Assembly (NCBI RefSeq): GCF_024385605.1
Contig: NZ_JANFOJ010000002.1
Span: forward strand, 1 to 64,000
Direction: 5' to 3'
Length of the DNA: 64,000 nt
Origin: Sporolactobacillus sp. STSJ-5
Lineage (GTDB): Bacteria > Bacillota > Bacilli > Bacillales > Sporolactobacillaceae
Notes under the pieces: generated by a model
Told to the model about the DNA's origin: nothing
Database searches by the model: none
Seen by the model: only the letters and a program-made list of their open reading frames with translations
Made by a program: the position numbers and the translations under genes
Part shown: positions 47,144 to 55,559 of the stretch, in pieces
Layout: every line of letters begins with the position of its first letter
Numbering within the stretch: position 1 is the stretch's first letter

Positions 47144-47800
47144 TCAAGAAACCGTGACTTCGGAGCATGTTCGTGCCAATGTATAAAGCGGCTTTAATGT
47201 TTCCGTTTGTTCTTCCAAATAATCGGCTAGCTCATCAATGTTTTTCTTAATCGCTTCATTCTTTGGAATGACAACGCCGCAAAGTAATTCCGCCTTTTTT
47301 ACCGTTTTCAGGCGAAGAAACATTTGACTCAGTTTTTCTTCATTAAGATCATGGTGAAGGCGATATTCATCTTTCATATGATCTGCAGACCAGGCATAAT
47401 GGGCCGGTGTTTTTCTCATAAGTTCTGGGACCTTGCTGAGCAACGCTTCACCGAGGCGAGCTTTATCAGGATATTCCTCAATGACTGCCAGCCAGAAGAA
47501 GAGGTGCGTCGGCCAAATACCAAATTGGAAATGGGGATATTTTTTGTATCCGCGTTTGTCCTGCGCGAGTGCCAGCCAAGTGCTGTCCGGTGGATTAACC
47601 GTTCGGCGTGCATGACGAGCGATATGCGGATAAAAAGGCATTTCTGCATCGGCACTTTTATTCAAATACGGAATCACTCGATCGGCGATCATACTGAATT
47701 TTGGCTGCACATTTTCACGAATTGCGTGCATTCGGTTTTCCAAACCGGGCAAGCTCATAAGTTTAAATTCTTGCTCTGTAAAGCCATTTTGTGACATCAT
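47144..47800 (-). CDS. yktB: YktB family protein (DUF1054)
   Basis: A 218-residue protein of the UPF0637/DUF1054 family, with the signature stretches MPFYPHIARHARRTVNPPDSTW split around residues 60-80 and HFQFGIWPTHLFFWLAVI. The function is unknown. ATG 47800 lies five bases after AAAGGAG; an upstream in-frame ATG at 47878 is not supported. It keeps the B. subtilis position between pdhD and yktC. Confidence 0.88.
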   Translation of the reverse strand: MMSQNGFTEQEFKLMSLPGLENRMHAIRENVQPKFSMIADRVIPYLNKSADAEMPFYPHIARHARRTVNPPDSTWLALAQDKRGYKKYPHFQFGIWPTHLFFWLAVIEEYPDKARLGEALLSKVPELMRKTPAHYAWSADHMKDEYRLHHDLNEEKLSQMFLRLKTVKKAELLCGVVIPKNEAIKKNIDELADYLEEQTETLKPLYTLARTCSEVTVS

Positions 47801-48016
47801 ATCCACTCCTTTTGCGGGTGATCTCTTTTCATAGTGTACCACAGTCCCGCATGCAAAAATGGGTTTGTCACTTTTCAAGAACCGTCAATTTTATGGCAAT
47901 ACGCACGGTCTTTCAGCATAAACTAAAGAAAACAGTATCCATCGTTCAGCTAAGTACAGTATTGAAACAAAGAACCCCCTTTTTGAACTAAAAATTGAAG
48001 GGATGTGGCATCCGCC

Positions 48017-48205
48017 ATGAAACAGATTAGTCAGACTCTGAACAGGAAGGATGCGGAAAGAAGAATTCCCCAAGTGCGTATTGCAATTGATCGGGAGCTG
48101 ACACTGCTGCATAAAGCGCTGATAAAAAAGGATGACAAAACAATTCATCGATGCAAACAGAAGCTTGAAGTTCTTCGTCGGGAAATGTTGCTTCTCGAAA
48201 TATAA
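48017..48205 (+). CDS. Small conserved helical protein, YkzI-like by position
   Basis: A 62-residue, strongly charged protein predicted to form two long helices (RRIPQVRIAIDRELTLLHKAL; KTIHRCKQKLEVLRREMLLL). It occupies the position of ykzI beside yktC. No function can be given. The start is uncertain: ATG 48017 begins the helical region but has only GAAGGG 14 bases upstream; GTG 48005 is in frame. A terminator follows at 48261. Confidence 0.6.
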   Translation: MKQISQTLNRKDAERRIPQVRIAIDRELTLLHKALIKKDDKTIHRCKQKLEVLRREMLLLEI

Positions 48206-48260
48206 TTAATAGACAGACCTGTATTTATTGATTTAAATAATAAACAAATTCAATGACATG

Positions 48261-48298
48261 ATCACCGCTGGCCGAAGCGGTGATTTTTCTTTTTTTTA
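48261..48298 (+). terminator. Terminator after the YkzI-like gene
   Basis: ATCACCGCT and AGCGGTGAT with a short loop, followed by TTTTCTTTTTTTT. Confidence 0.85.
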
Positions 48299-48372
48299 TT
48301 AAATGATGTACTATTATTTTAATGAACCAAATGCAAGCATCAGAAGAACGTGCAGGAACGGAGTGACAACAG

Positions 48373-49203
48373 ATGGTAAATCGAGACTGGACAGTTCTTG
48401 GAGAAAAAGTGACCAGTTGGATCAATGAAGCAGCGGATCAATTACGTGCGTCATTATCCAAACCGCTTGAAGTCAGTGAAAAAAGTGCTCATAACGATCT
48501 CGTAACGAATATGGATCGTTCGATTGAACAATTTTTGATCGGAAAAATCCGAGCGGATTATCCTAATGACAAGATTATTTCTGAAGAAGGTTACGGAGAC
48601 GGGGTAAAAGATAAACGTGGTGTTTTATGGCTTCTCGATCCGATTGACGGCACCTTGAATTTCGTAATGCAGAAGCGATTTTTTGCTATATCGATTGGCA
48701 TCTATGAAAATGGAAACGGAAAAGCAGCGTTCATTTATGACGTTATGGCTGATGAATTATTTCACTGCATCACTGGAAGCGGTGCCTATCAAAATACAAG
48801 AAAATTGTCTGCTCTTACAGACATTGCAATTGACGATGCGCTGATTGACCTCAGTCCGACGTGGTTGAAACCAAATCGGAGAATTCACGAAGAAATAATG
48901 ACTGAGATTGTCAGGCGCAGCAGCGGAACCCGAGCATACGGTGCAGCATCTCTGGAACTCGCTTATGTTGCAGCAGGTTATTTGGATGCCTACTTCACAA
49001 TGCGACTCTCACCGTGGGATTATGGGGCGGGCTTAATACTCTTGACGGAAGTCGGTGGCCTTTGCTCTAGAGCAGACGGCAGCCCTATTGATATTTTGAC
49101 AAAACAATCTGTGCTTGCCGCACGTCCTGGTCTTCATCAGTATATGTCCGATCATATTCGTGAACAAGTGAATCAGGGCAGATTTATTAAAGAACCTGAA
49201 TAA
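48373..49203 (+). CDS. Inositol monophosphatase family protein (YktC-like)
   Basis: A 276-residue FIG-superfamily phosphatase. ISEEGYGDG, WLLDPIDGTLNF and WDYGAGLILLTEVGG supply the metal-binding acidic residues. Relatives dephosphorylate inositol phosphates, 3'-phosphoadenosine phosphate or NADP; B. subtilis YktC has inositol monophosphatase activity. The ATG lies 10 bases after ACGGAGTG. It keeps the conserved position before typA. Confidence 0.9.
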   Translation: MVNRDWTVLGEKVTSWINEAADQLRASLSKPLEVSEKSAHNDLVTNMDRSIEQFLIGKIRADYPNDKIISEEGYGDGVKDKRGVLWLLDPIDGTLNFVMQKRFFAISIGIYENGNGKAAFIYDVMADELFHCITGSGAYQNTRKLSALTDIAIDDALIDLSPTWLKPNRRIHEEIMTEIVRRSSGTRAYGAASLELAYVAAGYLDAYFTMRLSPWDYGAGLILLTEVGGLCSRADGSPIDILTKQSVLAARPGLHQYMSDHIREQVNQGRFIKEPE

Positions 49204-49215
49204 TTTTGTATCCTG

Positions 49216-49401
49216 TTACTGTTTGTTTTCGTCATTTTTTTGTTGCACAGCCTTTAGCAGAAAACCGAGCCACATGAAAAGAATGACGGCAAATGCGCAA
49301 AGCAGAGTAAAAAGCGGACGTGTGAAGATCATTCCTGCAACGATTCCGACCAAACTCATAGCTACAAGAAAAATAAGCAAATATATTGATATACGGAACA
49401 T
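49216..49401 (-). CDS. YlaF-like two-helix membrane protein (DUF5325)
   Basis: A 61-residue protein with two transmembrane helices (YLLIFLVAMSLVGIVAGMIF and LFTLLCAFAVILFMWLGFLL) and a charged tail (QQKNDENKQ). Size, topology and place beside typA fit YlaF of Bacillus. The function is unknown. The ATG follows TATGAGGTGATCAC on the minus strand. Confidence 0.7.
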   Translation of the reverse strand: MFRISIYLLIFLVAMSLVGIVAGMIFTRPLFTLLCAFAVILFMWLGFLLKAVQQKNDENKQ

Positions 49402-49495
49402 GTGATCACCTCATAAAGATATGATAAAGCGTATTAGGAAAAAGCACAAAGAAAACAAATAAAATGAAATTAAATTTCGATGGCAACAGAAAAAA

Positions 49496-49525
49496 TTGAC
49501 AACTAACGGTTTCTTGTGAGAGAAT
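49496..49525 (+). promoter_or_regulatory. Probable typA promoter
   Basis: TTGACA (49496-49501) with an 18-nt spacer to GAGAAT (49520-49525). The -10 is imperfect. Confidence 0.5.
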
Positions 49526-49594
49526 AATTTGCATGTGTATGTTTCGGCTATCTCACGCGAAGCGATTGGATATTATGAGGAGAGTAAAGAATAA

Positions 49595-51448
49595 ATGACA
49601 AAATTTAGGGAAGAATTGCGGAATATCGCGATTATCGCACACGTCGACCACGGAAAAACCACTTTGGTTGATAAATTGTTGATGCAATCGGGAACTTTCC
49701 GTAAGAATCAGCACATTAACGAACGCGCAATGGACTCGAACGCAATTGAACGGGAACGCGGCATTACAATATTGGCGAAGAACACGAGTCTTTCTTACAA
49801 AGACCATACAATAAATATTGTGGATACGCCCGGGCACGCCGATTTTGGCGGTGAAGTTGAACGAATTATGAAGATGGTAGACAGCGTTCTTTTACTTGTT
49901 GACGCTTATGAAGGATGTATGCCGCAAACACGATTTGTATTGAAGAAAGCCTTGGAAGAACATCTGAAGCCAATTGTTGTCGTCAATAAGATCGATAAGC
50001 CAATGGCAAGACCTGCTGAAGTTGTTGATGAAGTTATTGACTTGTTTATCGATCTCGGTGCTAATGAAGATCAACTGGAATTCCCTGTTGTGTATACATC
50101 AGCTGTAAATGGTGTTGCGGGTACAGATCCGGAACATGTTGATCAGGATATGAGTGTTGTTTTGGATATGATTCTGAAATATGCACCTGCTCCGGTTGAT
50201 AATCGTGACGAAAGCTTGCAGTTCCAAGTTACGATGCTTGATTATAACGACTATGTTGGCCGTATCGGGATCGGCCGTATTTATCGCGGCAAGATTAAAC
50301 TTGGTGAAGAAGCTGTTTTGGTTAAAGATGCTGGAAAAAGTGTTGAAAAGTTCCGAATCACTAAGTTATTCGGTTATCATGCTCTGAAAAGAACAGAAAT
50401 TGAAGAAGCATGCTCCGGAGATATTATCGCGATTACCGGTGTTTCGGATATTGATATTGGTGATACGATCAATGATGTCGACAAAGTGGACCCGCTGGCC
50501 CCACTGCGTATTGACGAACCGACCTTAAAAATGACCTTTCTGCCTAACACGAGTCCATTTGCGGGTCAGGAAGGCGATCATGTAACGAGCCGGAAGATTG
50601 AAGATCGTCTGATGTCTGAAATGGAACGTGATGTCAGTCTGAAAGTTGAATCCGCATCTGACTCTCATGATTCTTGGGTAGTGTCTGGACGAGGCGAACT
50701 TCATTTGTCCATCCTGATTGAAACGATGCGTCGTGAAGGCTATGAATTGTCTGTCTCGAAACCAAGCGTTATCACAAAAGAAGTTGACGGAAAGCTATGT
50801 GAACCTTATGAAGATGTTCAAATCGACGTACCTGAAGAATATTTAGGCGCAGTCATTGAATCAATGGGCAAACGTAAAGCTGAATTGAAAGACATGAGGC
50901 AGGAACAACCAGGACAGACACGTCTGACTTTCATAATTCCTTCTCGTGGCTTGATTGGCTATAACCGTCAGTTCATGGCCGATACACGCGGTTATGGAAT
51001 TCTGAACCATACGTTTGATCACTTCGCACCGTTCATCAAAGAAGAAATTGGCGGACGCCGTAATGGTGTGCTCATTTCAATGGATCAAGGTCAGACAACT
51101 GCTTATTCTCTGGCGGCTCTTGAAGATCGCGGTGAAATGTTTGTTGGTCCTGGTGTCAATGTATATGAGGGCATGATCGTTGGTGAACATAACCGCGAAA
51201 GCGATTTGACGGTAAACGTAACGAAAGCAAAACACGCATCCAACGTACGTTCTTCCAATAAGGATCAAACGGTAACGTTGAAGGAAGCACGTAAATTGTC
51301 TCTTGAAGATTCACTATCCTATTTGAATGATGATGAATATTGCGAAATTACACCGAAGAGTGTGCGTATGCGCAAAAAAATTCTGAATAAGGGTGAACGT
51401 GAACGTTTCGAAAGACGTGGAAGCAAAATTCCTAAGTTTAATGGCTGA
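49595..51448 (+). CDS. typA: Ribosome-associated GTPase TypA/BipA
   Basis: A 617-residue translational GTPase. G1 is AHVDHGKTT, then RGITI (G2), DTPGH (G3), NKID (G4) and the EF-G-like domains II, III, V plus the BipA-specific C-terminal domain. It binds the ribosome and helps assembly at low temperature and under stress. The ATG follows GAGGAGAGTAAAGAATAA. Its length fits B. subtilis YlaG (612). A terminator follows, then the accessory island. Confidence 0.97.
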   Translation: MTKFREELRNIAIIAHVDHGKTTLVDKLLMQSGTFRKNQHINERAMDSNAIERERGITILAKNTSLSYKDHTINIVDTPGHADFGGEVERIMKMVDSVLLLVDAYEGCMPQTRFVLKKALEEHLKPIVVVNKIDKPMARPAEVVDEVIDLFIDLGANEDQLEFPVVYTSAVNGVAGTDPEHVDQDMSVVLDMILKYAPAPVDNRDESLQFQVTMLDYNDYVGRIGIGRIYRGKIKLGEEAVLVKDAGKSVEKFRITKLFGYHALKRTEIEEACSGDIIAITGVSDIDIGDTINDVDKVDPLAPLRIDEPTLKMTFLPNTSPFAGQEGDHVTSRKIEDRLMSEMERDVSLKVESASDSHDSWVVSGRGELHLSILIETMRREGYELSVSKPSVITKEVDGKLCEPYEDVQIDVPEEYLGAVIESMGKRKAELKDMRQEQPGQTRLTFIIPSRGLIGYNRQFMADTRGYGILNHTFDHFAPFIKEEIGGRRNGVLISMDQGQTTAYSLAALEDRGEMFVGPGVNVYEGMIVGEHNRESDLTVNVTKAKHASNVRSSNKDQTVTLKEARKLSLEDSLSYLNDDEYCEITPKSVRMRKKILNKGERERFERRGSKIPKFNG

Positions 51449-51565
51449 TCTTCAAAACTTAAAACATAAAAAACGGCTGCGACTTTTAGTCGGCACCCAA
51501 CAAAGAAGCATCAAGGAACATTCAGATTGGGCAGTCGGCAAATGTCAAGGAACGTATAAAAAAAA

Positions 51566-51603
51566 CGGACAATCGGCGTAAAGCTGTTTGTCCGCTTTTT
51601 TTT
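51566..51603 (+). terminator. Terminator after typA
   Basis: CGGACAA pairs with TTGTCCG around a loop containing CGGCGTAAAGCTG, followed by eight or more T. It lies 118 nt after the typA stop. Confidence 0.8.
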
Positions 51604-51697
51604 CAGGCGAAGAAAATTTAGCGTTTTGCCTTGCTGGTACGACATTAAGGTCATAAGATCCGCGATTGGGTGATCAGGTTAGAGGCCAATCTGAGAA

Positions 51698-51720
51698 ATA
51701 AACGGAAAAATTCCGCTTAT
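51698..51720. repeat. Palindromic repeat, copy 1
   Basis: ATAAACGGAAAAATTCCGCTTAT: arms ATAA(A/G)CGGAA and TTCCGCTTAT. One arm base differs from the consensus deduced from copy 3. Confidence 0.75.
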
Positions 51721-51758
51721 CGAATCGAAAAACGTGAAAATGGAGGGCTTTTCTGTGC

Positions 51759-51781
51759 ATAAGCGGAAAAATTACCCTTAT
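51759..51781. repeat. Palindromic repeat, copy 2 (degenerate)
   Basis: Left arm ATAAGCGGAAAAATT is intact; the right arm ACCCTTAT has lost the CCGC core. Confidence 0.6.
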
Positions 51782-51809
51782 TTACCTGTAAAACAGGCGC
51801 CATGATGCA

Positions 51810-51834
51810 AATAAGCGGAAAATCTCCGCTTATT
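51810..51834. repeat. Palindromic repeat, copy 3, at the intron insertion site
   Basis: AATAAGCGGA and TCCGCTTATT arms with a 5-nt loop. It is followed by TTACTC and then the group II intron 5' end. Confidence 0.8.
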
Positions 51835-51840
51835 TTACTC

Positions 51841-52198
51841 GTGTGCGCCCGGCATGGACGACAGCTTGGCGGTGAAAGTCCGCTATAGGCTTGGCAGTAG
51901 GGACTGTTAGCTAAAGGTAAGGGGTCCATTGTGAGGAGGAATCTGAAGGAAGCCGGAGGCAAAGCTAGGCATTGATCATGATGAATCCTTGAAACTGGCG
52001 GCGAGCCGAAAGGGATACTGGCGTCTTTCTCAGAAAAACGATGCACCGGGCTGTGACGAACAAAAAGCTCACTTGTTGGGGTATGAAAGATTGGCTTCAA
52101 CAGTATGAGCGTCTGCACGCAAGCTAAGGAACCGCCGTATACGGATCCGTACGTACGGTGGTGTGAGAGGTCGGAGAAATTATCTCCTCCTACTCGAT
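51841..52198 (+). mobile_element. ORF-less group II intron (group IIC-like)
   Basis: The 5' end GTGTGCGCCCGGCATGG is a bacterial group II intron start (GUGYG type; 51841 or 51843). Domain I elements GGCGGTGAAAGTCCGC, GGCTTGGCAGTAGG and ATCTGAAGGAAGCCGGAG follow. The 3' part has domain V (ACCGCCGTATACGG and CGTACGTACGGTGG), GTGTGAGAGG, and domain VI ending CTCCTACTCGAT at 52198. No reverse transcriptase/maturase reading frame fits in 358 bases; domain IV is only a short stub. The class IIC suggestion comes from the hairpin directly upstream. Confidence 0.85.
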
Positions 52199-52353
52199 TA
52201 GTTAATTAAGGTTCAAAATGATTTGTTAGAAAACTTGCCGATTGGCAAGCCTTGGCGCAGACAGAGGCTTGGTTACGCTTACGCTCGTTTCTTTTAAATG
52301 TTGACTTATACTTTCCTACCAGTGTGAAATAGAAATGTCTGTTCAAGCACAGT

Positions 52354-52383
52354 AAAAACCGGGCGATTTCTGTCCGGTTTTTC
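52354..52383 (+). terminator. Hairpin terminator downstream of the intron
   Basis: AAAAACCGG and CCGGTTTTT flank an 11-nt loop. Symmetric A and T runs make it bidirectional, so it could also serve the XRE gene reading from the right. Confidence 0.75.
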
Positions 52384-52439
52384 TAATGAGGGGAGGATTA
52401 AGCTGTAAGGGTGACTGCCTCTATTATTTCTTTTCTATA

Positions 52440-53042
52440 TTATGCATTTACAATTGGTCCGCAATTTGTGAATTGAAAATGATCAATTTCAAACTTTTCA
52501 TTCTTTTGATTTATAACTTTGTGAACCATTTGTCTGCTTTCGATAAATTCATCGGTAACGATCACAAAAAATTGCTTGTCTCCTTTCAACACCAAATAAA
52601 ATTCCTTATCTATATTTTTCACGTTGTTGATTATGTTAGGGATTCCGAATGGCGCATCAGTCAAAAATCCTACTAAGTTATCAATTATTTTTTCCTGTTT
52701 CGTATTCTTCTGAATTCCCATCAACGTATGAATTACGGCATTTGGATATTTTTCCCGCACAACCTTATCTTTTATTACTTTTTTTCTCTTCCTGCCGTAT
52801 TGAGACAGGGTAATTGATTCCCTAATTATGGATTTTTCCAAACGTTCTTTATCGTCTAATAAATAATCAACACTAATGCCAAGTAAGTTTGAAATTAATT
52901 TTAAGTTTTCAACATCTGGAATGCCTTTGTCTGTTTCCCATTTTGTAACAGCCTGGCGAGATACCATCAGCTTGCTTGCCAATTCCTCTTGAGTAAGTCC
53001 ACCCGCTGCTCTTGCCTCTTTAATTTTTTCACCTAAAGTCAT
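52440..53042 (-). CDS. XRE-family transcriptional regulator with C-terminal PH-like domain
   Basis: A 200-residue protein. Residues 1-66 form a Cro/CI helix-turn-helix (LTQEELASKLMVSRQAVTKW). After a basic linker (GRKRKKVIKDKV), residues about 90-200 form an alpha/beta domain with VLKGDKQFFVIVTDE and IDHFQF, resembling bacterial PH-like domains. It likely represses its own or nearby genes. The ATG follows GGAGGTAGTACTTT. It lies in an accessory insertion between typA and ylaI. Its partner gene, if any, is not visible. Confidence 0.85.
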   Translation of the reverse strand: MTLGEKIKEARAAGGLTQEELASKLMVSRQAVTKWETDKGIPDVENLKLISNLLGISVDYLLDDKERLEKSIIRESITLSQYGRKRKKVIKDKVVREKYPNAVIHTLMGIQKNTKQEKIIDNLVGFLTDAPFGIPNIINNVKNIDKEFYLVLKGDKQFFVIVTDEFIESRQMVHKVINQKNEKFEIDHFQFTNCGPIVNA

Positions 53043-53061
53043 AAAGTACTACCTCCTTAAA

Positions 53062-53074
53062 TCGAACGATTCGA
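53062..53074 (-). promoter_or_regulatory. Inverted repeat before the XRE gene
   Basis: TCGAA-CGA-TTCGA, 20 nt before the start codon and just ahead of the ribosome site. A candidate autoregulatory operator. Confidence 0.45.
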
Positions 53075-53401
53075 GCATTTAACTTGCTACACGTTCATTG
53101 TACTATGGAATTAATTTTTATTAAGAAACGCTTTGTATCATCTTTGCAACGTTGCGTAGCATTCCAAAATTAATATTTGGATGCCTACGCAAAGGTGAAA
53201 GGTGGCGGCATGGCAGAACTGACTGGGCACGAAGAACAGGCTCTGGCGTCGACTGTTTCCTTACCACGGGGAAAACACCTACCGAAATCAATGAGTCATT
53301 GTTCACGCTCCAGACAAGGGCAGCCGAAATTAAGTGCAGCAGGTAGAAGTCTATTATAGCTGTATTGGTGTGATTGTACTTCTGGAAATGAACGAAAGAA
53401 A
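53075..53401. other. Region without recognisable genes
   Basis: About 330 bases between the XRE gene and a large hairpin. Two overlapping plus-strand frames of about 60 codons (53152-53359) are higher in GC than their surroundings and lack ribosome sites; they may be relics of a lost gene. Nothing was recognised. Confidence 0.4.
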
Positions 53402-53441
53402 CAGCATACGCCATAGACCCAATTGACTATGGCGTATGCTG
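53402..53441 (-). terminator. 15-bp perfect inverted repeat downstream of ylaI
   Basis: CAGCATACGCCATAG and its complement flank a 10-nt loop; on the minus strand TTTCTTTC follows. It probably ends ylaI transcription. Confidence 0.6.
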
Positions 53442-53518
53442 AACAAATACTTCTTTATTGTGGACGTAGCTTATAGCGCAAACTTTTTCTGTTCTCATCA
53501 TAATTGACTGTTCTTTAA

Positions 53519-53731
53519 TCAGGAACGTTTGCTTTTCTTTTTCTCTTCGCTTATAGGAAGGTGCAACGTAAACTTTCCGGTCGCCCAACGAGCGCGGGTC
53601 CGTTCGCCAATTCTTTTGTTGCACGAATCACAGAGATACGTATGAATCGGCCGATTTTTGAGCCGCTTAGCGATCGCGGATTGATTATCGATTTGACAGA
53701 GCTTTTCACATAGAGCGCATTTAACTTGCAT
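53519..53731 (-). CDS. ylaI: YlaI family zinc-ribbon-like protein (DUF2197)
   Basis: A 70-residue basic protein with two CXXC pairs, CALCEKLC near residues 5-12 and CDSCNKRI near residue 35, and the ending HLPISEEKKKSKRS. It matches the YlaI (DUF2197) family, of unknown function, possibly metal or nucleic acid binding. The ATG follows AAGGAGGTTTTTTC. Conserved next to ylaN, although ylaN reads the other way. Confidence 0.85.
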   Translation of the reverse strand: MQVKCALCEKLCQIDNQSAIAKRLKNRPIHTYLCDSCNKRIGERTRARWATGKFTLHLPISEEKKKSKRS

Positions 53732-53909
53732 GAAAAAACCTCCTTGGAGATAGTATAGCAGGTTTTGGTATAGTTAGTGAAGTACGGCAGGCTAGAGCCG
53801 TGTGACTAGTTGATCATATACAAAGGTGAATTGTGATTAATCTTGCATTTTAGCATAACAGAGGGTAAGATAAAATTTAGGCAAGCAATTGAGACAAGGG
53901 GGGAGCAGA

Positions 53910-54191
53910 ATGTCAGTCGAAATAAAGATAGGCAAACGAGAAAAAGCCTATGAATTGTTGCAGGCCGACGCACAGAAAATTCTGAAGCTGATAGGAGTGC
54001 AGATGGATAATTTGACTATGCCCCAATGCCCCCTGTATGAAGAAGTATTGGATACTCAAATGTTCGGTTTGTCCCGGGAGATTGACTTCGCGGTTCGCCT
54101 CGGTCTTGTGCGTGCAGATGAAGGCAGAGAATTGTTGAGCTCACTTGAGCGACAGGTTTCCGCGCTTCACGAAGCATCGACACAGAAATAA
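53910..54191 (+). CDS. ylaN: YlaN, iron-responsive regulator protein
   Basis: A 93-residue all-helical protein ([46 protein letters not shown]). YlaN is needed in low iron and has been reported to bind Fe(II) and act on Fur; this is family knowledge. ATG 53910 follows AAGGGGGGAGCAGA; an in-frame start at 53889 is not supported. It precedes ftsW as in Bacillus and is separated from it by a terminator. Confidence 0.92.
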   Translation: MSVEIKIGKREKAYELLQADAQKILKLIGVQMDNLTMPQCPLYEEVLDTQMFGLSREIDFAVRLGLVRADEGRELLSSLERQVSALHEASTQK

Positions 54192-54200
54192 TATCAAATT

Positions 54201-54245
54201 GCTCAAACTTGCAGCCAAATCGTTGGGTGTAGTTTGGGCTTTTTT
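54201..54245 (+). terminator. Terminator after ylaN
   Basis: GCTCAAACT pairs with AGTTTGGGC (one G-T pair), followed by TTTTTT. Confidence 0.7.
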
Positions 54246-54392
54246 GTCTGCCGAACATTGAAATAGTGCCAGGTACCAGATGTGTTGAGCTGGTTGCTGA
54301 TTTGAAAGCGAACAGAACCAATCAATACGTGTAACAATGATCTCTGGAGGTTTCCCGGGATGTAACGATTATGGATCAGACAGGTGAATCTC

Positions 54393-55559
54393 ATGTTGAA
54401 AAAGCTGTTGCATCATTATGATTATTCTTTTCTTGTGGTTATGGTGCTACTGGTTGGCTTCGGTTTAATAATGATTTATAGCGCCGGTTCTGTTTGGGCG
54501 GGTCTATTTTTTGAGCAGCCACAGCCACCTAGTTACTTTTTTCTTCATCAGCTGATGTGGGTAGTAGCAGCAATGCCTGCAGCACTTGTAGGCTTACTGC
54601 TTCCCTATCAAGCGTATCGGAAACTGGTCAAACCGCTGATTATTGTATCACTGTTTTTACTTTTAATGCTTTTTGGATTAGGAAACACTGTCAACAATGC
54701 ACAATCTTGGTTTCATCTAGGTTCGTTTAATATTCAGCCTGCGGAGCTTGTAAAAATTACGGTTATTTTATATTTAGCATCTACTTTTTCTAATAAGCAG
54801 AATGCGATCGCCGACTTTAAAACGTCGGTTCTTCCGCCGCTCATCGTTGTTATGATCTTTTTCACTTTGATCGCTGTTCAACCGGATTTTGGTACAGCAA
54901 TGATTCTGATCAGCATCTCAACGATTATGGTTCTTTGCGCAGGCCTTAGGACAAAACATCTTTTGTTTTTAGGCGGATTTGCCCTGCTTTTCGTTATGAT
55001 CTTTTACAACAAATTTCTGAGCAGTAACCAATTGGGGCGTTTTACCGCTGCATACGATCCCTTTTCAGTTGCAGATTCCACAGGTCGTCAGCTGATTAAT
55101 TCATATATCGCTATCGCCTCGGGCGGACTAACCGGGAGAGGTCTAGGGCAAAGTATCGAGAAAACAGGCTTTCTGCCCGAACCACAAACAGATTTTATTA
55201 TTTCAGTAATAGGTGAAGAACTGGGTCTGCTCGGTATTTTGTTCGTTATTCTCTGTTTGGCTTATCTTGTACTTAGGGGTTTTGTAACGGCGATTCGATG
55301 TAAGGATGTGTTCGGCAGCCTGCTTGCGATTGGTATTTCAAGCATGTTGGCCATACAAACATTTGTCAATTTGGGAGCGGCTACGGGACTGCTGCCGATT
55401 ACGGGTGTCACGCTGCCGTTTGTTAGTTATGGTGGTTCATCATTAATAATGATGATTTTTTCTGTATGTGTATTAATGAACATATCTGCATTTGTTAATA
55501 TGAAAAGGTCGAACAGCAAAATAGAAGGGAAGAGAGAGATTGTTAAAGCAAAAAATTAA
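54393..55559 (+). CDS. ftsW: Peptidoglycan glycosyltransferase FtsW
   Basis: A 388-residue SEDS protein with ten transmembrane helices that polymerises glycan strands at the division septum with a class b PBP. Recognisable segments are the ISAVIGEELGLLG-like loop (here ISVIGEELGLLGILF), LGAATGLLPITGVTLPFVSYGGSS near the C-terminus read as two runs, and QPDFGTAMI. ATG 54393 has AGGTGA upstream and matches the MLKK start of B. subtilis FtsW; GTG 54384 is the alternative. It overlaps pycA by 20 nt. Confidence 0.95.
   Translation: MLKKLLHHYDYSFLVVMVLLVGFGLIMIYSAGSVWAGLFFEQPQPPSYFFLHQLMWVVAAMPAALVGLLLPYQAYRKLVKPLIIVSLFLLLMLFGLGNTVNNAQSWFHLGSFNIQPAELVKITVILYLASTFSNKQNAIADFKTSVLPPLIVVMIFFTLIAVQPDFGTAMILISISTIMVLCAGLRTKHLLFLGGFALLFVMIFYNKFLSSNQLGRFTAAYDPFSVADSTGRQLINSYIAIASGGLTGRGLGQSIEKTGFLPEPQTDFIISVIGEELGLLGILFVILCLAYLVLRGFVTAIRCKDVFGSLLAIGISSMLAIQTFVNLGAATGLLPITGVTLPFVSYGGSSLIMMIFSVCVLMNISAFVNMKRSNSKIEGKREIVKAKN

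Noticed and set aside
51717-52118. 133-residue minus-strand frame across the repeats and intron
   Set aside because: It spans structured RNA and repeats; an intron domain I shadow rather than a protein gene.
53427-53624. 65-residue minus-strand frame overlapping ylaI
   Set aside because: It overlaps the conserved ylaI gene in another frame and lacks any recognised similarity.
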